A program made the position numbers and the translations under genes. From positions 1-64,000 of the forward strand of contig NZ_RQHS01000022.1 of NCBI RefSeq assembly GCF_004770895.1: 64,000 bases of DNA, given 5' to 3'. The notes under the pieces were generated by a model. The model did no database searches. It was not told where the DNA came from and saw nothing but the letters and a program-made list of their open reading frames with translations. This stretch comes from Leptospira dzoumogneensis. Lineage in GTDB: Bacteria; Spirochaetota; Leptospiria; Leptospirales; Leptospiraceae. Of this stretch, positions 44,325-55,740 are shown in pieces; within the stretch, counting starts at the first letter, position 1, and the number at the start of each line of letters is the position of its first letter.

Positions 44325-47300
44325 TTATTTAGGAGTAACTTTCACGAAATATTTTTTGGAAGCATCCCAAGTTTTCAGGATCTCTTCCGAAAGTTCGGAT
44401 CCGGTCAACTTAGTGTGTTCAGTAATCAAAGACTTTACGATATCGTAATCTTCATTTTCAAGATCCACGATTTTTACGTATTCTTTATTGATTAAAGGCT
44501 CCAATTCCCAGTCTTTTTGGAAGAAATAAGCACTTCCTCCGGTCATACCGGCACCCATATTCTTACCGACTGTTCCCAAACAAACGATGGTCCCACTGGT
44601 CATATATTCCAAGAAGTGGTCACCTGCTCCACCTACTACTGCATCCGCTCCGGAGTTCCTAACTCCGAATCTTTCCCCGGCTCTACCGGAACTGAAAAGT
44701 TTTCCGGAAGTAGCACCGTAAAGGCAGGTATTACCGATGATCACGTTCTCATACGGTTTCAGTTTGGAACGTCTATGTTTGCGGATCACGATGGTTCCAC
44801 CGCAGAGTCCTTTTCCTACATAGTCGTTTGCATCCCCGTGAAGAGTGATCTGCACTCCTTTTACGAGCCATGCTCCTAAGGACTGACCTGCAGTTCCTTC
44901 CAGAATGATCTCCAGTTTTCCAGGAAGACCTTTGGCTCCGTATTTACGTGCGATAATTCCGGAAACTTTTGCTCCCACAGTCCTGTTCGTATTCTTCACA
45001 GAATAAGAAAGGGACATGGAAGTTTTTCCTTCTAACGCAGGCTCCGCATCTTTCAGGATACGGTCGTCCAGAACTTCTCCGACGGATTCTCTTCTTACGA
45101 ATCTGTCTTTTTTCTTTTTAGGATCGTAAAGAAGAGGAAGACGTACTAGGATCGGATTCAAGTCCAAAGAATCCAAGCGGTCTTGCTCATAACGAGTAAT
45201 TTGTTTCAGAAGGTCCGTTCTTCCGATGATCTCATCCATAGAGCGGAATCCAAGCTTCGCCAAATACTCACGAACTTCCATTGCAAGAAGTGTCATTAGA
45301 GTAGCGACTTGGTCAGGAGATCCTTTATATTTCGCTCTGAACTTAGGATCTTGGGTAGCAATTCCCGTAGGACAGTTATTCAAATGGCATTTTCTTGCCA
45401 TGATACAACCTAATGCAACAAGAGAAGCAGTTCCAATTCCATACTCTTCTGCACCTAAACATGCAGCGATGATCACGTCCCTTCCGGAAACGATACCGCC
45501 GTCAGTACGGAGAACTACTCTGTCTCTCAATCCGTTCATTACTAAAACTTGATGTGTCTCGGAAAGACCAAGCTCCCAAGGAGATCCTGCATGTTTGATA
45601 GAAGTTAGAGAAGCCGCTCCGGTTCCTCCCACATGCCCCGAGATCAGGATCACATCGGCGTTTGCTTTTGCAACACCGGCAGCGATCGTCCCCACACCTG
45701 CTTCGGATACCAGTTTTACCGATACTTGTGCGGTATGGTTGGCTTGTTTCAAGTCGTAGATCAGCTGAGACAAGTCCTCGATAGAATAAATATCGTGGTG
45801 AGGTGGAGGAGAGATCAGGTCGATTCCCTGAGGAGTATGACGGTTCGTCGCGATCTCCTCGTTGTTCTTCTTGCCTGGAAGCTGTCCACCTTCTCCAGGT
45901 TTTGCTCCCTGAGCGATCTTGATCTCCAACTCTTTTGCAGAGTTTAGATATTCGGAAGTTACTCCGAATCTTCCGGAAGCTACTTGTTTGATGGAAGAAT
46001 TCGCTAAGTCTCCCTTCTCATCCACAACGTAACGAGATGGATTTTCTCCACCTTCTCCGGAGGAAGACTTTGCTCCCAAACGGTTCATTGCTACGGCAAG
46101 GTCTGTGTGAGCTTCGATGGAAAGTGCACCATGGCTCATACCAGGAGTTAAGAAACGTTTTTGGATCTCGGAAACAGTTTCTACTTCTTCGATTGGAACA
46201 GAAGTCCGATCCACGAAATCGAATAGATCTCGGATATTGATCGGATCACTTTCTTCCATTAGTTTAGAAGCTTCTAAGAATGCTTCGTAGTCATTATCCA
46301 CCGCAGCTTTGCGGATGAATTTTACTACTTTAGGGGACCATCTATGAGGTTGGTCATCCTTCTCGGAGATAAAGTCTTCCGGATTGATCTCTTTGTTAAA
46401 CGCAGAATCATGGTTGCGCAGGATATTCTGCTCTATACCGCCGATACCGATCCCGGAAATTCTGGAATAAGTTCCCGGGAAGTATTTAGAGATCAGGGTT
46501 CTAGAAAGACCGATCGCCTCGAATACCTGTCCGCCCACATAGGACGACATGATGGAAATTCCCATCTTGGACATGATCTTGAGAAGTCCGTCATCCACTC
46601 CCGCACGATAGTTAGTGCAAAGAGAAGCAAAAGAAGGACGAGTGCCGTCTTCTGCATCGAAATCTCCCTTGGTCCATAGGTCGTGAAGAGTATCCCAGAT
46701 CAGATAACTATTCACCCCGGAAGCTCCGTACCCAAGTAGAACGGCCACATTATGGATTTCGAATGCAGATCCTGTCTCTACAAGAATGCTTGTAGCCGCA
46801 CGTTTTTTATTGCGGATCAAGTGATTATGAACTGCTGCAACTGCCAATTCCATAGGAATAGGAGCGCGATCCTTGTTCAGTTTTTTATCCGAAAGAATTA
46901 GGATATTCACTCCGGATTCTGCAGCTTTTATTGCATCCGCAAGCAACTGATCCAATGCAAGTTCTAGATAATTTCTGGCAGCGCCTTCCTCATGATGAGC
47001 TTCGAAAGTCGCATCCAAGGTCACAACCTTGTATTGTTTTCCGTCCTTCTCCCTGATCCTTTGTAATCCAAGATTAGTCAGGTACGGATGAGAAAGTACT
47101 AAACAGTTCTGAGGCTTTTCGTCCGCGAATAGATTTGTCTTCTTAACAAGACGAGTATAAAGAGAAGTTACTCCCTTCTCCCTTAGATAATCTATCGGCG
47201 GATTTGTAACTTGCGCAAATCTCTGGCGGAAGTATGTATACAATCCGATACGAGAAAGCATCAAGATAGAAAGAGGAGTATCATCCCCCATGGAACCGAT

Positions 47301-48812
47301 CGCTTCTTTACCTGCGATCGCCTGAGGTTTGATCACCGCTTTTTGTTTGTATGGAGAATATGCGAAAAGGATCTGTCTTCTTCTTAGATCATCTCCGCTG
47401 TAAGTTACGGTTTTAGCGATGGACTCGTCGATAGTTTGGTCCAGATATTCAACATTCTCTTTGGACCATTCTCTATAATCGTATTTTTTCTCGAATAGAG
47501 CGTTGACGTCCTCATTGAAGTAGATCTTACCTTCTTTCAGGTTGATCGCTAGCATATCACCAGGACCTAATCTTCCTTTTTTGGTGATGATCTCTTCGTC
47601 TATATGAACTAAACCAGTTTCGGAACCCATAACGACTAGTCCGTCTTCGGTCACAACATATCTTGCAGGGCGAAGTCCGTTTCTGTCTAAACTTCCTCCG
47701 ACCCAGTCACCTTCTGCAAATGCGAGAGCAGCAGGTCCGTCCCATGGTTCGGTCAAAGTGTTATTATATTCGTAGAAGGACTTTAAAGCCTCCGACATCT
47801 GAACGTTCTTACTCCATGCATTCGGAATAAGCATCGCTTTGGCATGAAGAACGTCCTTACCGGAACGTACAATCGCTTCCATTGCGTTGTCCAAACTTGC
47901 GGAGTCGGATAAATGAGGTCTGATGATCGGATGGATCTCTTTTTGGAACTCTCCCCATTTTTCACAGGCGAGTTCTTCTTCTCTTGCGAGCATCCAAATC
48001 CTGTTCCCTACGATGGTATTGATCTCTCCGTTATGTGCAAGAACACGGAAAGGTTGAGCCAATGCCCAGCTTGGGAAAGTGTTGGTAGAATATCTTTGGT
48101 GGAAGATACAATAAGGAGAAACCATCTCCTCACTTTTTAGATCCTCATAAAATTGAGAGACCTGGTTCCCGTTAAATAATCCTTTAAAAGTGATCCTTTC
48201 AGAAGAGAAGGAACAAATATAGAAGTCCTCGCTCATAGAAAGTTTGAGAGCATCTCTCATCACTTTCTTTTGGATCAGGAATAATTTAGTCTCGAAATCC
48301 TCGTTGGACATCCCATCCGGTTTTCCGATCAATACTTGTTCGATCTGAGGACGAGAAGCATTTGCCTTAGGTCCTAAAACCTCAGGATTTACAGGAACAT
48401 ATCTCCAAGCGTAAAGCTTGAAGTTGAATTGCATAAGTGCTGATTCGATGAGGCTTCGGCAAACATCTTGTTTGTCTATGTCCTCTCTTGGTAGGAACAC
48501 CATACCCACACCGATGGAATCTTCGTCAGGGCGTCTATGACCCATCTCCTCGATGTACTTCGCAAACAGTTTTTTAGGAATACGGATCATGATCCCGGCG
48601 CCGTCTCCGGTTTGCATATCTGCATCTACGGCTCCGCGGTGGGTAAGGCATGCGACCGCCTTCAAACCCATGGATACAACTCGGTGATTGGACTCGCCCT
48701 TATAAGAAGCGACGAAGCCTACTCCGCAGTTATCGCGCTCGAAGGACTTGTCATATAGACCGTTTTCCTCCAAGTACTTTTGGATCCGCAACTGTTCGTC
48801 AAGGTTTAACAT
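44325..48812 (-). CDS. gltB: Glutamate synthase large subunit (GltB)
   Basis: 1495 residues, normal for the large subunit. Converts glutamine plus 2-oxoglutarate to two glutamate. Order: N-terminal nucleophile glutaminase domain with Cys29 in RDNCGVGF as the likely processed N-terminus; central domain; FMN/oxoglutarate synthase domain (about 800-1200) with GHVGGTGAASLTS and the 3Fe-4S cysteines in CIMARKCHLNNCPTG; and the C-terminal beta-helix GXGXG domain. No gltD lies next to it in this window, so the partner is elsewhere or electrons come from another donor. AGAGGA is about 11 bases from the ATG. Confidence 0.96.
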   Translation of the reverse strand: MLNLDEQLRIQKYLEENGLYDKSFERDNCGVGFVASYKGESNHRVVSMGLKAVACLTHRGAVDADMQTGDGAGIMIRIPKKLFAKYIEEMGHRRPDEDSIGVGMVFLPREDIDKQDVCRSLIESALMQFNFKLYAWRYVPVNPEVLGPKANASRPQIEQVLIGKPDGMSNEDFETKLFLIQKKVMRDALKLSMSEDFYICSFSSERITFKGLFNGNQVSQFYEDLKSEEMVSPYCIFHQRYSTNTFPSWALAQPFRVLAHNGEINTIVGNRIWMLAREEELACEKWGEFQKEIHPIIRPHLSDSASLDNAMEAIVRSGKDVLHAKAMLIPNAWSKNVQMSEALKSFYEYNNTLTEPWDGPAALAFAEGDWVGGSLDRNGLRPARYVVTEDGLVVMGSETGLVHIDEEIITKKGRLGPGDMLAINLKEGKIYFNEDVNALFEKKYDYREWSKENVEYLDQTIDESIAKTVTYSGDDLRRRQILFAYSPYKQKAVIKPQAIAGKEAIGSMGDDTPLSILMLSRIGLYTYFRQRFAQVTNPPIDYLREKGVTSLYTRLVKKTNLFADEKPQNCLVLSHPYLTNLGLQRIREKDGKQYKVVTLDATFEAHHEEGAARNYLELALDQLLADAIKAAESGVNILILSDKKLNKDRAPIPMELAVAAVHNHLIRNKKRAATSILVETGSAFEIHNVAVLLGYGASGVNSYLIWDTLHDLWTKGDFDAEDGTRPSFASLCTNYRAGVDDGLLKIMSKMGISIMSSYVGGQVFEAIGLSRTLISKYFPGTYSRISGIGIGGIEQNILRNHDSAFNKEINPEDFISEKDDQPHRWSPKVVKFIRKAAVDNDYEAFLEASKLMEESDPINIRDLFDFVDRTSVPIEEVETVSEIQKRFLTPGMSHGALSIEAHTDLAVAMNRLGAKSSSGEGGENPSRYVVDEKGDLANSSIKQVASGRFGVTSEYLNSAKELEIKIAQGAKPGEGGQLPGKKNNEEIATNRHTPQGIDLISPPPHHDIYSIEDLSQLIYDLKQANHTAQVSVKLVSEAGVGTIAAGVAKANADVILISGHVGGTGAASLTSIKHAGSPWELGLSETHQVLVMNGLRDRVVLRTDGGIVSGRDVIIAACLGAEEYGIGTASLVALGCIMARKCHLNNCPTGIATQDPKFRAKYKGSPDQVATLMTLLAMEVREYLAKLGFRSMDEIIGRTDLLKQITRYEQDRLDSLDLNPILVRLPLLYDPKKKKDRFVRRESVGEVLDDRILKDAEPALEGKTSMSLSYSVKNTNRTVGAKVSGIIARKYGAKGLPGKLEIILEGTAGQSLGAWLVKGVQITLHGDANDYVGKGLCGGTIVIRKHRRSKLKPYENVIIGNTCLYGATSGKLFSSGRAGERFGVRNSGADAVVGGAGDHFLEYMTSGTIVCLGTVGKNMGAGMTGGSAYFFQKDWELEPLINKEYVKIVDLENEDYDIVKSLITEHTKLTGSELSEEILKTWDASKKYFVKVTPK

Positions 48813-49034
48813 CCGCTAAGGTTCCTCTTTAGGGTTGATATAAAATCCGGGACACTGCTCTTGCCTTGGTCCACGGACAGAGGAAACCCCCACCCACGCG
48901 ATGTTTGGCTGAATTTTGTAGCAAATGTCCGATTCTTAGACCAGTAAATTTGCGAGTGCCTAGTTTGAAAACGATCTTTTTAAAGGAATCCAGTGCCAAA
49001 TCTCATATATACGACTTATATCGTCTAAGTTCCT

Positions 49035-50444
49035 ATGACAGAAGAATCTAAGGGAACCAAGGCTTTACTTTGGCTCGTGGCCTGCGGCTTTTTTATGCAG
49101 ACTCTGGACGGGACAATCGTCAATACAGCTCTGCCTGCGATCGCAAAAAATTTAGATGCGAGTCCTCTCCGAATGCAGTCCGTAGTCGTCGCCTATCTGC
49201 TCACTATGGCGATGATCATTCCCGCTTCCGGTTGGATTTCCGACAAATTCGGGATACGACAGGTTTTTATCGGGGCCTTATCCTTATTCGCTATAGGTTC
49301 TCTTTTCTGCGCTCTTTCTCAGAATCTGACCCAGCTTGTTCTTTCCAGGATTTTGCAAGGTGTAGGAGGAGCACTTTTACTTCCAGTGGGACGTCTCGCA
49401 CTTCTTCGCTCTGTTCCTCAGGAACAATTCTTACAAGCAATCAGTTTTGTGGCCATCCCAGGTCTGATCGGTCCACTGGTGGGTCCTGTTTTAGGAGGAT
49501 GGTTAGTAGAAACCGCTTCCTGGCATTGGATCTTTCTGATCAATCTTCCTGTGGGTGTTATAGGGATCATTGCATCTTCCATTTTCATGAAAGGAAATCC
49601 GATCCCGAATTCATTCGCATTCGATCTAAAAGGATATCTACTTCTGGCTTTCGGAATGGTTACCTTTTCATTAGCATTGGATGCAGGATCCAGTTTGGGT
49701 TTGCAGAAGGCGGGAGTCATTCTTCTTACTATCTTTGGACTGGCAAGCATCGCAGCTTATTGGATCCATGCTGCCAGAACCTCTAGGCCTCTTTTTTCTC
49801 CCAAAATTTTTTCCATCCCTACATTAAGCATAGGACTTCTGGGAAATTTATTCTCTAGGTTAGGAAGTTCCAGTATGCCTTTTTTGGTCCCATTATTCTT
49901 ACAAGTGAATATGGGATATCCTCCCTTTAAAGCAGGTTTAATGCTTTTACCGATGGCAATCGCAGGCATCGGGATCAAAAGATTTGCTCCATTATTAATC
50001 TATAAATTAGGTTATAGAAAAGTTTTAGTCACCAATACATTACTGATAGGCCTGAGTATGAGCAGTTTTTTCTGGTTAGAATCCTCGGAGATTTGGTGGA
50101 TTTTTTCAGTTCAATTATTCTGTTTCGGTGCATTCAACTCTTTCCAATTCACAGCGATGAACACTCTTACTTTAAAAGATCTGAATGGAGAATTTACAAG
50201 CAGCGGAAATACGATGCTCTCCATGGTACAAATGTTGGCAATGGGAATGGGAGTCGCATGTGCCGCAGGAGCATTGGAAGCATTCAGAGATCTATTCGGT
50301 CAAGATCCGGAAAATATGCTTTTAGCATTTAGAAGCACATTCGCTTGTATGGGAATCATCACTCTATCATCCAGTTTTATCTTTTGGCAGATCAAAAAAG
50401 AAGATGGAAGAAGTGCAGTACTAAAAGATTCGGTTTTGGATTGA
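49035..50444 (+). CDS. MFS drug-exporter, DHA2 (EmrB/QacA) family
   Basis: 469 residues with about 14 hydrophobic segments, as in DHA2. Motif D1 LDGTIVNTALPAIAKNL lies in helix 1, ISDKFGIRQVF in loop 2-3 (motif A) and LSRILQGVGGALLLPVG in helix 4 (motif B, with Arg). These are proton-driven multidrug exporters; which compounds it moves cannot be told. The 222-bp divergent gap to gltB contains an ACGA...TCGT pair near 49011, possibly a repressor site, weak. Convergent with the gene at 50534 through repeat E. Confidence 0.88.
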   Translation: MTEESKGTKALLWLVACGFFMQTLDGTIVNTALPAIAKNLDASPLRMQSVVVAYLLTMAMIIPASGWISDKFGIRQVFIGALSLFAIGSLFCALSQNLTQLVLSRILQGVGGALLLPVGRLALLRSVPQEQFLQAISFVAIPGLIGPLVGPVLGGWLVETASWHWIFLINLPVGVIGIIASSIFMKGNPIPNSFAFDLKGYLLLAFGMVTFSLALDAGSSLGLQKAGVILLTIFGLASIAAYWIHAARTSRPLFSPKIFSIPTLSIGLLGNLFSRLGSSSMPFLVPLFLQVNMGYPPFKAGLMLLPMAIAGIGIKRFAPLLIYKLGYRKVLVTNTLLIGLSMSSFFWLESSEIWWIFSVQLFCFGAFNSFQFTAMNTLTLKDLNGEFTSSGNTMLSMVQMLAMGMGVACAAGALEAFRDLFGQDPENMLLAFRSTFACMGIITLSSSFIFWQIKKEDGRSAVLKDSVLD

Positions 50445-50454
50445 ATCCCCTATC

Positions 50455-50531
50455 TCGCGCAGAGCCCACTGAGAACACAGAGGGATTCATTTTTACATTT
50501 TATCTCAGCGAACTCGGTGCTCTCCGTGCGA
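50455..50531. repeat. Dispersed repeat, copy E (variant arms)
   Basis: Two inverted arms in a 77-bp element between the convergent MFS gene and the gene ending at 50534. The arms are of the CGCGCAGAGCCCACTGAGAA variant, as in copies C and G. Confidence 0.75.
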
Positions 50532-50533
50532 AA

Positions 50534-51808
<1,275 letters not shown>

Positions 51809-51878
51809 AATCCGGATTCGCAGTCAAGTTTTTACAACCCTAGACCGGAATTCAAGACAATTAAGTTACGGATCTTTC

Positions 51879-52196
51879 TTAAACAGTCTTCGGAATTGTT
51901 TCTTCGCTGGGACTTCCGCTGATGATCCTGTATCTCAAAAATGTGTTGCAAGTAGCTTCTTCAGAATAACGAACCAGATCATAGTCCGGACGAGGAGAAC
52001 GGAAAAAAGAAGAATGTGCCAGACGTTCTGTCACTTCTTTGCGGATATGAGCTCTCGCTTCGTTCCTTCTCATATAAACCGAAGGAACTACTATATCGTT
52101 CTTATAAGATAAAATATTATTTCTATAGATGGCAACGGTTAGGCGGATCCGGTAGGATTTATTTTCCGTAAGGTCTTTTGGTTCCAGAAATTCCAT
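51879..52196 (-). CDS. Small protein of unknown function
   Basis: 105 residues, soluble, basic, starting MEFLEPKDLTENKSYRIRL, predicted beta then helix, with RNEARAHIRKEVTERLAHS amphipathic. Family not recognised; it looks like a conserved Leptospira protein. It lies 70 bp from the 424-residue gene on the same strand, so an operon is possible. AAAGGG lies about 10 bases before the ATG. Confidence 0.6.
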   Translation of the reverse strand: MEFLEPKDLTENKSYRIRLTVAIYRNNILSYKNDIVVPSVYMRRNEARAHIRKEVTERLAHSSFFRSPRPDYDLVRYSEEATCNTFLRYRIISGSPSEETIPKTV

Positions 52197-52332
52197 GCCT
52201 AGGCCCTTTGTTTTGAAAATCTTTCCAGACTTTCTATAACCAAAGTATCGGATTTCCCACCCCCCGATCTCAAATTCGGGCCCTCTATTTTTTTTTTACT
52301 TTTGGAAAATTAAAATCCTACCGACAAACGGA

Positions 52333-52470
52333 TTCACACAGAGGACAATTCTCACGCAGAGCCACAGAGTCGCAGAGATTTTTGGGTTTAGTAAACCTTA
52401 TATCCTCCGCGCCTTAGCGCCTCTGCGTGCCAAAAACCCGCCGTGCCTTCTAAAACTCTGCGCCTCGTCC
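52333..52470. repeat. Dispersed two-armed repeat, copy F
   Basis: Left arm 52351-52379, right arm 52405-52430, with extra degenerate units on both ends, up to the stop codon of the 52472 gene. Same type as A and D. Confidence 0.8.
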
Positions 52471-52471
52471 A

Positions 52472-54571
52472 TCAAGGTAACATAATTTTATGCAGAGACC
52501 AAGGGGTTGCGAGGAAAGAAGAATCTCCTGTATCGGAAACATACAATGCAGACGGAGAGATCTGATTCGTAGGTATAGATATCTGGTTCAACTCAGTAAA
52601 ATTCCCGTCCCTCTTAAACAATTTGTAGCCGTTACCTGAAGTTCCTTCTAATGTATATAAATTCCCGGACTTATCGGTTGTGATCTGTTGGAAAGGAGTC
52701 GTAGCAGACTGGACCAAATTATTCCATTCTAAACTAGTAGAATTAAATTTAGAAATAGAAGTGTGGATATCGCTTTCTCCCATTCCGGTCAGCATATGAT
52801 AAAAATTCCCTGAATAATCGGTTTCCAATTCTACGGTACTCATAATGAATAATTCTCTATAAGGATTATCTAAATAATTCCCGTCCCCTCCTCCATTGAT
52901 AGAAGAGAAATTCAAATAAGTAAACGTATCTTCTTCTCCAAAATCCACATAGTCGCTGAATACTTTTCCGTCGGTCACGGCAATATTTGTAAATGGAACA
53001 AATGAATTCCCGGGCAATGTACGAGTAGTGGCTCCTGTAAAATCAGTTTTGACTTTTACTAAAACCTTTGCATCTAAAGAGTTTCTGCCTGAAATATATA
53101 AGAAGTCACCATCAATTTCCAGATCTGAGCCTTGCACGGAAGATCCCTGGAAAGAAGGTAGGGCAAAACTGGAAAGATGAGCCCCGTTTGCATTCAACTT
53201 AGTGATCTGTTTTGTAGAATGAAGAATGTAAAAATTCTTCTTATCGTCTCGAACGATCCTCAAAGGAGAGATCCCAACTATACTTGGAGCACAATTGGAG
53301 AAGATAGGAGCCGCACAGGAAAGAACAGCGGATCTTTCCGTATCTACGGCCAGAACATTTCCATTACGATTATCTGTTGCAATACTTTGGATGGTAGAAG
53401 GTCCGGCGGGATTTATTTTCATAGTCACCGAACCGCCCGACATTCCGCTATGAAAGCGAACCAGATAAGGTCCGTTATCCGGAAAAGTATTCCTCTGAAT
53501 GGCAACTAATATCTGAGCACCACTCATGGTCATATCAACGATCTGACCTACCGTAATCTCTTTAGATGCGAGTTGAACAGGAGTGTCCCCGCTTATATCA
53601 TATTGGAACAGCTCGAAATTGGAATTATCCGCAACCAGCAGACTATTATCGGAAGGATGGATATAGATCGCATAAGGTTCTCTGAATGTTCCGGGAAGAT
53701 CCCAGGTCTTTAGCAGATCCCCTGCGGAAGAATACCTGAAAATACGATCCGTACCCGTATTAAAATTTGCTTCGCTAATATACAAATTTCCGGAAGTATC
53801 CAGAGCCAGATCTTTGGGTGAAGAATCCGCAGGAAGATCGATCAAACTTGTTTGGGTGCAATCGGAATTCAGTTCGAATATTTTCATTCCGGCCAAAGCA
53901 AAAATACGATTGGCAGGATCTACAACCATCGCCTTAGGAAAGATCCCTGTCCAAACGCCGATCATATCCCCATTCGTATTTATCATATAAACATTTCCAC
54001 CGCTTGCAACAAGCACTGAGTTCCCAAAAGAAGAAACGGAAAGCGCAGCTCCCGGAAAACCATTCTTAAACCTGGAATAAAGAGAAGTCCCTCCCCCAAG
54101 AGAATTCAATTTCGCAGAACAAGAAGAATTGAATCCGACTGTTCCCGTATCAAAAAGACTGATAGGTGAAACTTTACCTTCCGGATCCACAACTTGAACG
54201 GCATACTGGAATAAACTTTGGGAATTGGACACCGGATCAATAAAAACAGGATCAGTCACTGAACCGATCTGTTGGTAAGTGGATTCGAATACTAATTTTT
54301 TAAAAACTCTGTATTCCTGGGCAGGGACCGGATCCCAACGGATCTCCACCTTATCACTGAATACCGCGTCAGACGCGCTAAGCCATGCAGGAGTTCCCGC
54401 CTCTCCAGGAGGAGGATTTTCCCCAGGATTGGAAGAACCGGGGGAAATTGCAGCAAGAAGAGCGGAGACAGGATCCAACCCTCCTCCCTCGGAAGAACAA
54501 CTTAACATGCAAAAGATCCCGAGCACCGGTAAGATCTTTATAAAACGTTGTTTTCTATATAAAAAGTTCAT
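52472..54571 (-). CDS. Large beta-propeller lipoprotein
   Basis: 699 residues. Signal peptide with lipobox CMLSC (Cys25). A Gly/Pro/Ser-rich linker follows (30-57), then a fibronectin III-like domain (about 60-130, KVEIRWDPVPAQEYRVF) and a long run of beta-strands (150-690) with NHL/propeller-like blades (DTSGNLYISEANF, DNSNFELFQYD). Six to eight blades are likely. These surface-exposed propellers usually bind proteins or sugars. Ligand unknown. Confidence 0.78.
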   Translation of the reverse strand: MNFLYRKQRFIKILPVLGIFCMLSCSSEGGGLDPVSALLAAISPGSSNPGENPPPGEAGTPAWLSASDAVFSDKVEIRWDPVPAQEYRVFKKLVFESTYQQIGSVTDPVFIDPVSNSQSLFQYAVQVVDPEGKVSPISLFDTGTVGFNSSCSAKLNSLGGGTSLYSRFKNGFPGAALSVSSFGNSVLVASGGNVYMINTNGDMIGVWTGIFPKAMVVDPANRIFALAGMKIFELNSDCTQTSLIDLPADSSPKDLALDTSGNLYISEANFNTGTDRIFRYSSAGDLLKTWDLPGTFREPYAIYIHPSDNSLLVADNSNFELFQYDISGDTPVQLASKEITVGQIVDMTMSGAQILVAIQRNTFPDNGPYLVRFHSGMSGGSVTMKINPAGPSTIQSIATDNRNGNVLAVDTERSAVLSCAAPIFSNCAPSIVGISPLRIVRDDKKNFYILHSTKQITKLNANGAHLSSFALPSFQGSSVQGSDLEIDGDFLYISGRNSLDAKVLVKVKTDFTGATTRTLPGNSFVPFTNIAVTDGKVFSDYVDFGEEDTFTYLNFSSINGGGDGNYLDNPYRELFIMSTVELETDYSGNFYHMLTGMGESDIHTSISKFNSTSLEWNNLVQSATTPFQQITTDKSGNLYTLEGTSGNGYKLFKRDGNFTELNQISIPTNQISPSALYVSDTGDSSFLATPWSLHKIMLP

Positions 54572-54921
54572 TTATATTCCCATCTAATGTTTTTCCCAAT
54601 CAGCTCGTCCCTGGTGTATTTTTCCGAGTTATTTAAAAATTTCTCAGGGTCATTCGGAATGAACGACACAAATCGGGGAACAAACGTCTGTTATACGAAT
54701 TGATCAAATGTTTTGATCTCAAAACTTCGGACAAATCGGAACGTTATGTGTGTATATGGATTCCCCGGCCAGTTAATAGCACAACAAATCGTGATTATTT
54801 TATTTTTAGATTTTTTGATCTTCTGAGAAAAAAAGTGAGCAAAAGCTCAAAATCACTATAGCGCCTGTTACAAAGGTCCTTCTACCAAAACATGTTCAAA
54901 AATTGGAATAGAAGCCCGCGA
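54572..54921. other. 350-bp intergenic region with a perfect inverted repeat
   Basis: Lies between two minus-strand genes. It contains GATCAAA-TGT-TTTGATC (54702-54718), 7-bp arms, about 130 bp upstream of the propeller lipoprotein gene, a plausible operator. The rest is AT-rich without genes or repeats that I recognise. Confidence 0.45.
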
Positions 54922-55548
54922 TCAGGAAGGAATTAAGGCGCCAGTGTACATTCTTCTTTTTTTCGCCCAAGGAAGTCCCGGAAGCAAAAGAAAAATATAA
55001 GAGATTGGAAAAGATTCAAAAATAATCTCTCCATAAAGAGAATTCATCTCGGTGATCCCTAAAAATTTAGAAATTATAATAAAAGAAATAAAAAAAGAAG
55101 AAGAAAGTATAAATGCAAAACCGACCGCGATCAGATGCCGGATCCAAATATTTTTCCAAACAAGTTTAGTATCCGTCATCCTATGGAATTGAAAATTCAC
55201 CTGTGCGGTCCGAATAGAAAGAAGAAGTAAAAGTAATGCCAGAAATATATTATTTCCGCCTCCTGCCGCAATCCCGAACCAAGTCAATGTTGTTCCGAGA
55301 AGAATGATAAGGGAATAAATACAAAGAAGAATAACGCTGACCCTGCTTCTAGCGAATCGGACCACTATCCCGAAGATAAAAATAAGAAGAACATCCATAT
55401 AGAAGTTCCGGAAAGATCCCAATAGAAAGGTGAAAAGAATACTCTGTAAAAACCCGATCAAAAACAAAATATAAGAAGAAAAATTTAAGAAAGACTCCGC
55501 CTCTTCCGTGGACTCTATCTTTTTAAAAAAACGTTTCAGTAGATTCAT
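54922..55548 (-). CDS. Integral membrane protein, function unknown
   Basis: 208 residues with about six hydrophobic segments, starting near residue 22 (FSSYILFLIGFLQSILFTFLLG). N-terminus is basic (LLKRFFKKIEST). No recognised motif. It is divergent from ispG by 192 bp. Confidence 0.7.
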   Translation of the reverse strand: MNLLKRFFKKIESTEEAESFLNFSSYILFLIGFLQSILFTFLLGSFRNFYMDVLLIFIFGIVVRFARSRVSVILLCIYSLIILLGTTLTWFGIAAGGGNNIFLALLLLLLSIRTAQVNFQFHRMTDTKLVWKNIWIRHLIAVGFAFILSSSFFISFIIISKFLGITEMNSLYGEIIFESFPISYIFLLLPGLPWAKKRRMYTGALIPS

Positions 55549-55740
55549 ATCGGGTTCCAGCTATACTGCTTATTCCACTTTTCCAGTCAATTTATTCAAT
55601 TTGCCCGCCCTTTTGGCTGCTACTCTTAGAGGCAGGATGTACTACAAATTCTATAAAAACCTCTCGGATTCGGGTATATTCGGGAAAAATCCTAAATGAC
55701 AAGCGGTTCGGGCCCTTCTTAATGGAACTAGAGAGCACTC

